A stretch of 64,000 bases of DNA. Origin: VYFG01 sp965203365 (GTDB lineage Bacteria; Pseudomonadota; Gammaproteobacteria; Arenicellales; Poriferihabitantaceae). A model generated the notes under the pieces. That model was given only the letters and a program-made list of their open reading frames with translations. It was not told the origin of the DNA and did not search any database. The stretch covers positions 3,224,001 to 3,288,000 of the forward strand of contig OZ241878.1 in assembly GCA_965203365.1 (NCBI GenBank), written 5' to 3'. The number at the start of each line of letters is the position of its first letter. The stretch's first letter is position 1. Shown here one piece after another: positions 19,147 to 26,111 of this stretch. The translations under genes were made by a program, and so were the position numbers.

Positions 19147-19481
19147 GCAACAAGGCGGAACAGCGCAGCATTTTCTCACTCTTACTGTCACACTTCGTCT
19201 GGCGACGAAATCGAGCCAGAAAATGGCGGAACAAACTGTTATAACCTGCCACCGTATCGATCTCGGCCTGGCTCTGGATATGTTTTCAGGCGGAATGAAT
19301 TTTTCATCCGACTCTTGGTGATCCGTCATCGCCCAGTCGATTCTGGATGTCTCCATTTCCGTCCAAAGTCGCCTTCCGGTTTCGGTGCCTCGACTCCCCG
19401 TGACAGCAGGCAAACAGCGTTTTTCTAGGTTGATCAACCGCAATCCAAAGCCAGCAAGGGTTTTTTTCGCCCCATATAGCG
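19147..19481. other. Gap before the terminase remnant
   Basis: Overlapping frames on both strands (up to 185 codons on the minus strand) have no recognisable family and contradict each other in coding character. It may be degraded upstream terminase or other phage sequence, but no motif proves this. Confidence 0.3.
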
Positions 19482-19919
19482 GTGCATTTCGTCCCACTCC
19501 ACCATCCGGGCAGGTTGCACCGCGCGGACCGACTCGACTGGTTGGAAGTGTTGTGTGCTTTCTCATCGGAGCCAGACTTAAGAGAGCGGGAACTGGCCGA
19601 TGGCGTGGGCGGTCTTTACCAGCAGGGCTATGAGCGCAAGGAGTTGATCCAGTGTGGCGGGGCAACGGTCAGTGTCTCGGAGCTACTGGAAGCGGCTTTG
19701 ATCAAATTTGGAACCCCTTGCACAATTGCTTATGATCGGTGGCGCGAGGGAGATATGAGGGATGTGCTCAAATCAGCCGGGGTTCCCTTGTGCAAGCTCC
19801 ATCTTCGAGGGATGGGCTTCAAGGATGGAGCGGAAGATGTGCGAGCCTTCCGGCGGCGGTGTTTGGATGGGCAAGTTCCTGAATCGGTTCCCGAAAATTT
19901 GATTTTGAGGCGGAATTGA
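19482..19919 (+). pseudogene. Phage terminase large subunit, C-terminal fragment
   Basis: A 145-codon frame resembling the C-terminal nuclease half of a TerL protein. It has ERELADGVGGLYQQGYERKEL, then YDRWREGDMRDVLKSAGVP, then LRGMGFKDGAEDVRAFRRRCLDG, an order typical of certain proteobacterial prophage terminases. The ATPase half with its Walker motifs is absent, and the end is cut about 95 bases before the 3' end of tRNA-Ile. The start shown is a GTG and is arbitrary. No capsid, portal or integrase gene is nearby. The position beside a tRNA 3' end is where tyrosine-integrase elements usually insert. Confidence 0.55.
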
Positions 19920-20014
19920 CACGCTATCACACGCATGGTGATGCGTGGTGGTCGCGGTTGGTTTATTGCCGGGAAGTCATTTGATCGGTGAGGGAATCAT
20001 GGGGAGCCGTCATT

Positions 20015-20091
20015 TGGTGGGCCCGGCAGGACTTGAACCTGCGACCAATGGATTATGAGTCCACTGCTCTAACCAACTGAGCTACAGGCCC
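20015..20091 (-). tRNA. tRNA-Ile (CAU anticodon, lysidine type)
   Basis: A 77-base minus-strand cloverleaf including an encoded CCA. The acceptor GGGCCTG pairs with CGGGCCC (one G-T pair), followed by discriminator A. The D-arm reads GCTCAGTTGGTTAGAGC, the anticodon loop CTCATAA with CAU at 20055-20057, and the T-arm carries GGTTCAAGTCC. A CAU anticodon could be Met or Ile2. The TTGGTCGC variable/T-arm entry and the linkage to rpoD (as for E. coli ileX) favour Ile2, whose wobble C is converted to lysidine by TilS to read AUA. No rRNA or other tRNA is adjacent. Confidence 0.9.
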
Positions 20092-20230
20092 ATATTCTGT
20101 TCCGATCGCCCCAATCATCAAGCCCGTCCCAAGCAAATCCAAGTCAAGCTCAGGTTACCGGACAACTCCTTCACTTTACTACCTAATTTATACAGCGAAT
20201 ATAAACTACACCAAACTTCTGCACGATTCA

Positions 20231-20506
20231 ATGGGTAGCTCGTGGAAATTCCTGAATCTATTTTCCAACTCATTTACCCCGCTTTCCGATCCTCTCCAAC
20301 CCATCCTGCACCCAGAACAGGTCCTGATTCGCACCGGACAGCAGAGCATCGTTAAGACCTTGCGAAGGGTTTGTGGCGTGAGCGATGAGTCGTTCCGCAG
20401 TTTGTATCGACCCGCCCTGCATTCGGTCGCCGATCTAGTCCAGTTATGTCCTTCGCTGTCCGACCACCATTACCCGAAGATAAATTTCTGCTTTCTGTCA
20501 TCCTAG
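20231..20506 (+). pseudogene. Possible TraI/MobI-type relaxase N-terminal fragment
   Basis: A 91-codon frame whose middle reads LRRVCGVSDESFRSLYRPAL, then HSVADLVQLCPSLSDHHY. This follows the pattern of the N-terminal TraI_2/MobI domain of integrative conjugative elements: a helix with GLIRRI-type residues, an F..L..P.L..YA..VQLLPAS motif and an HH pair. It stops just before a solo IS30-type end, consistent with truncation by insertion. No downstream relaxase sequence follows. The match is by pattern only and the fragment is short. Confidence 0.35.
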
Positions 20507-20555
20507 AACACGCCGCCATCGCAATGGTACGTATCCAAGACAACCCATTGCCCCC

Positions 20556-20606
20556 CCCCACTTCCAGTCTGAAGTGCAACACTTAGCCCCGCTCCCGGCA
20601 TGAGGG
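20556..20606. mobile_element. Solo IS30-type end (remnant)
   Basis: About 50 bases nearly identical to the left end of the complete IS30 element (14721-14771), including the exact inverted-repeat core TCTGAAGTGCAACACT at 20568-20583 and the following CCCCGCTCCCGGCATGAGGGC. One small substitution/indel separates the copies. No transposase and no opposite end follow, so it is a leftover end. It lies between the relaxase-like fragment and the lipoprotein promoter. Confidence 0.7.
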
Positions 20607-20634
20607 CATCCCCCGACCGCCGGCGGGGGTGCCC
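20604..20634. other. Strong hairpin upstream of the poly-G promoter
   Basis: GGGCATCCCCCG at 20604-20615 pairs with CGGGGGTGCCC at 20624-20634, with a single G-T pair and an 8-base loop. No T-run follows, so a factor-independent terminator is not clear. It partly overlaps the left copy of the flanking repeat. Confidence 0.45.
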
Positions 20635-20682
20635 GGACATCCCGCCGAATCCACCGGGGGATGTCCTTGGCGGGAATGGCTG
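20617..20682 (+). repeat. Left copy of an inverted ~66-bp flanking repeat
   Basis: The reverse complement of this segment matches 22689-22754 at about 56 of 66 positions. The best part, 20641-20682, agrees at 37 of 42. The unit is itself palindromic: CCCGCC pairs with GGCGGG, and GGATGTCC-type arms recur. It looks like a dispersed hairpin-forming intergenic repeat. It stands directly upstream of the poly-G promoter. Confidence 0.65.
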
Positions 20683-20700
20683 AAAAAATGGTCCTGAGGC

Positions 20701-20735
20701 TTGACAGGAGGGGGGGGGGGGGGGGGGGGTACAGT
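20701..20735 (+). promoter_or_regulatory. Putative phase-variable promoter with a 20-G spacer tract
   Basis: A perfect -35 hexamer TTGACA (20701-20706) is followed by GGA, twenty consecutive G (20710-20729) and TACAGT (20730-20735), which matches the -10 consensus at four of six positions. The spacer is 23 bases as sequenced, against an optimum of 17, so this length predicts weak or no activity. Loss of six G would give ideal spacing. The architecture copies that of phase-variable neisserial promoters such as porA. The start codon of the surface lipoprotein lies about 165 bases downstream. The hexamers and tract are seen directly. Promoter activity is inferred. Confidence 0.6.
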
Positions 20736-20898
20736 TGCCGGTCAGTCTGCCCGAACGGTTGAACGCAGGGCGGCTGATCAAGCGATGCAATGCAGGTTGG
20801 TGTTTGGGTTCGGCCAGGGGGTGCACCCCCTGGCCGGGTTCCCGGACAGCCGGACCGGCAGGGCCTCGGAATACCAAATCTGCAACGTGAACTGAACG

Positions 20899-22551
20899 AT
20901 GAACAAACACAATGTCTTAATGGCGGTCTTGCTGGCCGCTGGGTTGGCCTTGGCGGGGTGCGGGGGCGGCAGCAGCGGTCCGGTGACGCCCCCGGATAAC
21001 GAGATGACACCGAAGGAGCTTGCTGACGCGGCGACCACGGCCCTCAATGAGGCGAAGACGGCTGTCGGCATGGTGACGGACACGGCCGATGACGCCAAGG
21101 TCAGCGCCGCCGATACGGAGCTGGCGGCGGCCCGGACGGCCGTCATGAAGGTGCCTGCCGCGCAGCGGGCCGACCTCAGCCAGCGGCTCGGGGGGCTTGA
21201 GGCGAGGCTTGCCGCCGCGAAGGCGTCCCGCACGGCCGCCCTGGAGAAAAAGAGGATGGCCGATGCCGCGGCGATGAAGGAGACGGCGGGCAAGCTGTAT
21301 GCCGGCATTGCCGCACGCAGTTCTGGTGGTGCAAACAATGCGGGCCGGCGAAGTGCGTACTTTTCAAGTCAGGAACTCAGGTTGCAGGTTGACAATGCGG
21401 AGGAGAAGACTCTGAATAAGGACGAGGACACGATGGTCCCGGCCATCAAGGGCTGGAGGGGAGAGAAGTACACCCTGACCGAAGGTGCCGATACCTACGA
21501 GGCGTATGTCTATGGCGATATTGCGGAAGGCTCCCTGAAGACGATCAAGGGCATCATGACAGGAAACGCAAGTTCAAACAGTTATTATGACGAAACAAGC
21601 GGATTGGTGTCTTGGGAAACCTTGAAATCCAACGGCCACCGCGTTGGCCGCACCGGCTTCGATATAAAAACCGGGTACAAGACATACCCGCTGGAGGAAG
21701 GCGGTACCGATGTGACGATCAGGAGCACCTTCCTCGGCGTGCCCGGCCTCTACAGGTGCACGCCGAACAACAACGCTGTATGCGCCGCGGCACTGTACGT
21801 CGACGAGCAAAAGAGGAAAGGCATCGTTCTTACCGCGCAGTCGCTCGACACGAGAGGGTACCGGAACGACATCGTGACGTGGACATTCATCGCCGACGAC
21901 CCGCAGGCCAAGGTAAGACTGCCGCACCTAGTCGGCTGGTCCATGTACGGCTGGTGGCTCAAGAAGTCCAGTGACCTTGGTACTTGGACCGCAAGCGCGT
22001 TCAATGGCGCAAGAACCGGGACATCGTCCGGTATCGATAACACACAGGTACGGCCGCAGACATTCGGAAAGGCGACCTATGAGGGCGGGGCCGCTGGCCT
22101 TTACGCGCTCCACAGCCCCGGCTCCAGAACGCACGACGCCGGCCAGTTCGTCGCAGACGCCAGATTTGAAGCGAACTTCGATACCGACAAGGTCAGTGGT
22201 GTCATCAACAACTTCAGGACAGGCAACCTCGGGACGTCACCGGAAAGGCCACGGAACGACTGGAGCGTCGAACTGATGGCGGTGGATATTAAACGCAGCA
22301 GTTCAGGCACTACTGATCCAGACGCAGGCGCCCTAGACGGTACGGAAAAGACCAAATGGACCATCGGCGGAACCGCTGCGGATGCCTCCGGCAACTGGAG
22401 CGGAAGTTTCACTCAGGAGACGAATACGAAAGTCGTCGGCAAAAGCCACATCCCGCTGGTGGTAACCGGGGAATTCTACTCCGAATACGGCCGGGTGGGC
22501 AAGATCGTCGGCGGCTTCGGGGCGAACCTGAAGACGCAGACGGAAGAGTAG
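20899..22551 (+). CDS. Surface lipoprotein with a TbpB-like C-terminal barrel
   Basis: A 550-residue predicted lipoprotein with signal peptide and lipobox LALAGC (Cys21) followed by a flexible GGGSSGP linker. Residues 35-120 are an Ala-rich, heptad-like helical stalk (for example AADTELAAARTAVMKV). From about 135 the sequence becomes rich in beta strands, and the C-terminus carries ARFEANFDTDKVSGVINNF, then VVTGEFYSEYGRVGKIVGGFGA. These are the paired-strand signatures of the TbpB/factor-H-binding-protein barrel fold, often exported by Slam translocators. Ligand unknown; no Slam or TonB receptor gene is in the window. ATG 20899 is used, with only a weak ribosome binding site. The gene follows a poly-G promoter and is enclosed by inverted repeats, suggesting phase-variable surface exposure. 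Confidence 0.8.
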   Translation: MNKHNVLMAVLLAAGLALAGCGGGSSGPVTPPDNEMTPKELADAATTALNEAKTAVGMVTDTADDAKVSAADTELAAARTAVMKVPAAQRADLSQRLGGLEARLAAAKASRTAALEKKRMADAAAMKETAGKLYAGIAARSSGGANNAGRRSAYFSSQELRLQVDNAEEKTLNKDEDTMVPAIKGWRGEKYTLTEGADTYEAYVYGDIAEGSLKTIKGIMTGNASSNSYYDETSGLVSWETLKSNGHRVGRTGFDIKTGYKTYPLEEGGTDVTIRSTFLGVPGLYRCTPNNNAVCAAALYVDEQKRKGIVLTAQSLDTRGYRNDIVTWTFIADDPQAKVRLPHLVGWSMYGWWLKKSSDLGTWTASAFNGARTGTSSGIDNTQVRPQTFGKATYEGGAAGLYALHSPGSRTHDAGQFVADARFEANFDTDKVSGVINNFRTGNLGTSPERPRNDWSVELMAVDIKRSSSGTTDPDAGALDGTEKTKWTIGGTAADASGNWSGSFTQETNTKVVGKSHIPLVVTGEFYSEYGRVGKIVGGFGANLKTQTEE

Positions 22552-22688
22552 CACCGCCGCAGGATAGCGCCTCGCCAACGGCGCCGTCTCGCCCGCCTGC
22601 GTCAGTCCGACCTCCGATGGCGGCATGGCGGGCGAGTTCGGCGTCGCGAGAGGGGCAGGTGGTGCCGTTCCCTGACCCCTGATCGGGC

Positions 22689-22754
22689 CAGCAATTTCCG
22701 CCAAGGAAATCCCACCGTGGATTCGGCGGGATGTCTTGGCGCCCACGCCAGCGG
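22689..22754 (-). repeat. Right copy of the inverted ~66-bp flanking repeat
   Basis: Inverted partner of 20617-20682, starting 138 bases after the lipoprotein stop codon. It contains the same palindromic core (CCGCCAAGGA and GGATTCGGCGGGATGTC). A weaker partial match (GCAATTCCCGC on the minus strand) occurs near 24107-24125, so the unit may be dispersed rather than specific to this gene. Confidence 0.6.
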
Positions 22755-22860
22755 GGGAAATCTGCGGACAGGACGGCCCCTCCGGCGGGCGGCCGGATCG
22801 ACGATGGGCCCTGGTTTTCCTGAAGAACCGGCCGATCCCCCACTCGGTCACGGCATCAAG

Positions 22861-24002
22861 TCAGGCCGGGTCGAAGGGCTCCCCCGCCGGCGGGCAGTGC
22901 CCGAACACGATGCCTTGGTACCCGGTCTCCCAGTCCGGGATGTGAAACCTCAGAAAGAAGCTGCGCCACGGTCTCCCCCCGCGGGGCAAACTGCCCGCCT
23001 TCACCCGGGCGGCCTGGCACAGCGAACCGCACCGCGGCGGCACCGGATCGATGAGGAAGGCCCGCCTCGTCGGATGGGCGTACCCCGTCGCCCGCGGGGG
23101 CTGACCGGGACCGAAGGGGGGTACCAAGCCATCCCTGGGTTCTTCAGGGGATTGAAGGGTTCGTTCTCAATCCGCCCGCGGCGCTTCCCGCCCGCCTCAG
23201 TGGATCCGCATGGGAGGCCGTGACTGCCCGGTCCGTGACCCAGGAGAAGGGCCCCGGTCGGGTGAACCGCCCAGCCCGCCGGGCCGTTCCCCTCCCCATC
23301 GAAGTTCGCGTCATTCCGCGGCCCCCCGTTGAGGCACCGAAAGCGGCACGGGCGGCCGCCCCGGGTCCTCTCCACGGGGCGGGTCGCGGCGGTGACGTCG
23401 ACCCAGCGGAACCCTTCCCCAGGGTCTCCCGGCTTCCCTCCCCGGCACAGAGCGCCGATCCCGTTCCTCCAACCCCCGGATGGACGGACCATTCGAGGCC
23501 AGCGCGTCTTTCCCCACCAGCCGTTTCCGATGCGGAGGCTCCCGCCGCCGCTGGGCGGCCGCTCGCTCGCCCTCGTGCTGGCGCGACCCGTCCGCCCGCC
23601 GGACCGGCTCCGGCGCCAGCGGCCATCCCTCCCGGGGGGCTGGGTGCCCCCCAGCCCTGGCCTCGCTGCCCCGCGGCGACGACCGGCTGGAAGGCGCGAC
23701 GAACCGACCGCGGGTCCACCAGACGCTCCCGCCGGGCCGACTCCGACGGCGCCCGAATCCCCCCATACCCGTTGCTGGGGTGCGACCGAATCGGATCGGC
23801 GTCCCGGGCGTCGGGTTCGAAGCCCCGCCGCGACGGGGATTGCTGGCGGAACATCGCCAAAGCCGACCTCAGGCCGTCCGTCAGGCCCAGGCCACGGGGG
23901 GTGATGGGGTCTGGGAGGCGATCGAAACCCTCCCGCACCATGCGAAGGAGGCCGGGCACGCTGAGGGGCTTGCGAAACCCGGTCTTGGGCATGGTTCATC
24001 AT
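22861..24002 (-). pseudogene. Degenerate DDE transposase
   Basis: Minus-strand pieces of one transposase occur in the right order but in different frames. The N-terminal MPKTGFRKPLSVPGLLRMVREGF starts near 23992. RAPSESARRERL and VDPRSVRRAF lie near 23740-23790, SWVTDRAVTASHAD near 23230, GRIENEPFNPLKNPGM near 23150, FLIDPVPPRCGSLCQAA near 23030, and FHIPDWETGYQGIVFG near 22925. These match the family whose C-terminus reads WKIENETFNTLKNQGY then FRIPDWE. Several frameshifts and loss of the middle make it inactive. Both strands show long open frames only because the region is very GC-rich. Confidence 0.65.
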
Positions 24003-24004
24003 CC

Positions 24005-24048
24005 GATAGGGAGAAGATCACCCTATCAGACCGCTGTTCAATGAACAG
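24005..24048. promoter_or_regulatory. Two short palindromes, possible operator
   Basis: GATAGGG (24005-24011) pairs with CCCTATC (24021-24027). A second near-perfect palindrome, CTGTTCAATGAACAG, lies at 24034-24048. The latter resembles a LexA-type CTGT...ACAG site but is one base short. Both lie between the broken transposase and the HIT gene. They could be operators or the worn end of the transposable element. Confidence 0.3.
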
Positions 24049-24245
24049 TCTGCGAACAGATTTTTCAGAGTCCTCTGAACCCCCCGGATTGGCTGGCTTC
24101 CCGGATTTAGCGGGAATTGCTGCATAAATTGCCATGTCCTTGAGATCAGAACCAGTACGGACTATCCTCGCATATAAGACTGGACCGTCGCTCATAACGC
24201 AACGAGGTCGTCTCAGTCGATGCACCGTATATGTTTCCCATATCC

Positions 24246-24659
24246 ATGCCATCCCAAGCCCAACAGAACCTCCAGCAAGAATGGTGTCGGTTTTGTAATG
24301 TCATACCGGAAAGCACCTTGATTCGGGGCCAGCATGGATTTGCCAACTGGGACCGTCACCCGATCAATCCAGGTCATATATTGGTCATACCGTATGACCA
24401 CTATCCGACTTACTTCGATGCCACTGCGGAGGTCAAGCAAGAATTGTGGGAACTGGTTGACCAAGCGAAGGAGATCATTGATCGGGAGTATCGACCAGAC
24501 GGATACAATGTTGGAGTCAATATCGGTGAGCACGCTGGTCAGTCGATCATGCATTTGCATATTCATGTCATTCCCAGATATCGGGGGGATGTAGAGAACC
24601 CAAGAGGTGGGGTACGTGCAGTGGTTCCTGCGCGTCAGCGATATCAGTTGATCCCCTGA
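24246..24659 (+). CDS. HIT-family protein
   Basis: Histidine-triad nucleotide hydrolase or transferase, about 137 residues. It has the N-terminal CRFCN zinc-like pair, FANWDRHPINPGHILVIPYDHYPTYFD, NVGVNIGEHAGQSIMH and the catalytic triad motif HLHIHVIPRYRGD. The PRGGVR C-terminal motif is also typical of the FHIT/AP4A-phosphorylase-like branch. ATG 24246 is preferred. The open frame starts five codons earlier at 24231. It precedes an FAH-family hydrolase on the same strand by about 170 bases. The nucleotide substrate cannot be told from sequence. Confidence 0.9.
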   Translation: MPSQAQQNLQQEWCRFCNVIPESTLIRGQHGFANWDRHPINPGHILVIPYDHYPTYFDATAEVKQELWELVDQAKEIIDREYRPDGYNVGVNIGEHAGQSIMHLHIHVIPRYRGDVENPRGGVRAVVPARQRYQLIP

Positions 24660-24827
24660 CGAGCCAGCTACACGGCAAGTGATGATTCACCGAAATTTGA
24701 GGACTTTGGATTCCGCAGGGAAAAATACGGTAACACTGTATTTTTGGGACCCGTTTGGTTTCGGACATCCCAGTTCCTTCCGATCAATACGCTTTCAGTC
24801 TGTCATCAATCAAGCTTTGTGGATTCC

Positions 24828-25733
24828 ATGAGACTGGTAACCTACAACGCTGGTGGTGGCGGCAGGCCTGGAATTCAGCTAGGTACGTGGATTGTCGACC
24901 TTCGGACCGTTGCGGATATGGCAGGCTGGAAAGATCAGGAACTGACCACCCTGATGGGAAATCGGGAGTTTTTGACATTACCACCAACTGCACTGGCAGA
25001 ATTGGAAGCTGTGGCGGTCTGGTATGTGGATCATGACGATACCGCACCTGGTATTCATCCGCTGCACTCGGTTCGTCTGGGTCCTCCAATTGTCAACCCG
25101 GAAAAGATCATATGTATCGGTCTCAATTACCATGATCATGCCGAGGAAATCGGAATTGATGTGCCGAAGGAACCGATCTTTTTTGCTAAGTATGCCAACT
25201 CTCTCATTGGCCCGGAGGATGATATTGTCCCACCTCGAGAGACCGGCAAGGTGGACTATGAGGCGGAACTTGCCGTAGTTATCGGAAAATCTGGGCGCTA
25301 TATTCCCGAATCTGATGCGCTTGCCTATGTGGCGGGAGTCATGAATTTCAATGATGTGAGTGCTCGTGACCTACAACTCTCCAATCAACTTTGGACAACT
25401 GGCAAGGCTGTGGACACGTTTGCCCCGTGTGGGCCAGCCTTAATCACATTGAGTGAACTGGGTGATCTCCAGGACTTGTGGATTCGTACACGTGTCAATG
25501 GGGAGACCCTACAGGATGGAACTACCGCCCGTATGGTCTTTGGCGTCAAACAGATCATCGCTTTTTTGTCCAGAATCATGACGTTGATTCCGGGAGATAT
25601 TATTGCCACAGGTACACCCGCTGGCGTCGCAACGGCCCATGATCCACCCAGATTCCTCAATGCAGGCGATCAGGTCGAAGTGGAGATCGAGGGCCTTGGT
25701 AGTACGTGCAATCGCGTTGTCAGTCCCTTTTGA
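24828..25733 (+). CDS. Fumarylacetoacetate hydrolase (FAH) family protein
   Basis: About 301 residues. Family enzymes hydrolyse, isomerise or decarboxylate beta-diketo acids, for example fumarylpyruvate, using a divalent metal. Motifs seen are IICIGLNYHDHAEEIG, PIFFAKYANSLIGPEDDIVPP, the metal-ligand stretch VDYEAELAVVIG, GVMNFNDVSARDLQ and the C-terminal IIATGTPAGVA. ATG 24828 (MRLVTYNAGG) fits the family start. The frame extends upstream to 24744 without resemblance. It is followed by a PHP-like protein. Fumarylpyruvate hydrolase would suit the gentisate genes at the right edge, but those lie about 36 kb away, so this link is speculative. Confidence 0.88.
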   Translation: MRLVTYNAGGGGRPGIQLGTWIVDLRTVADMAGWKDQELTTLMGNREFLTLPPTALAELEAVAVWYVDHDDTAPGIHPLHSVRLGPPIVNPEKIICIGLNYHDHAEEIGIDVPKEPIFFAKYANSLIGPEDDIVPPRETGKVDYEAELAVVIGKSGRYIPESDALAYVAGVMNFNDVSARDLQLSNQLWTTGKAVDTFAPCGPALITLSELGDLQDLWIRTRVNGETLQDGTTARMVFGVKQIIAFLSRIMTLIPGDIIATGTPAGVATAHDPPRFLNAGDQVEVEIEGLGSTCNRVVSPF

Positions 25734-26111
25734 TAGCGAGCCGGCCGAAGGATTCAGCAGGGACCAGAGATTTGAGGTGTGATTTGGGACTGGTATTGCT
25801 GGTCTAAGTGCAAAATGCGGACAGTTTCTGGTGCGTTTGCCGGTTCCACCTTGAGTGTTATCGGTGTTTATCATTTGACAGATAATGATCTGAAGACGAT
25901 TTTGCTGTGCACTATCCTATGTGTCTGGCTATGGAGAAGTTGAATCCCTTCCAGGTGCTCGCCTTGAGAGGGGTAGAGCAATCTCGCGAATGTCGCCCAA
26001 ACGACAGAGTTTGATCACCAGAAATTCTTAATCTGGCTGTTCTAGGCGAGTTGCCTGAACACAAGCCGGCACAGCCCCCCCGGAATGGCCTGCAAAGAGG
26101 AACTGGCTGCA
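25734..26111. other. Gap between FAH and the PHP-like gene
   Basis: Nothing assignable. A minus-strand frame at 25912-26166 runs into the next gene and is probably a shadow. No terminator or promoter stands out. Confidence 0.35.

Noticed and set aside
19108..19665. A 185-codon minus-strand frame
   Set aside because: Overlaps the terminase-like frame, with no domain, no ribosome binding site and shadow-like composition.
19482..19919. An active prophage next to the tRNA
   Set aside because: Only a partial terminase is present. No integrase, capsid, portal or lysis gene is found in the window.
23220..24127. Long plus-strand frames (up to 274 codons) in the GC-rich region
   Set aside because: Arg/Pro-rich low-complexity translations that mirror the degenerate transposase on the other strand.
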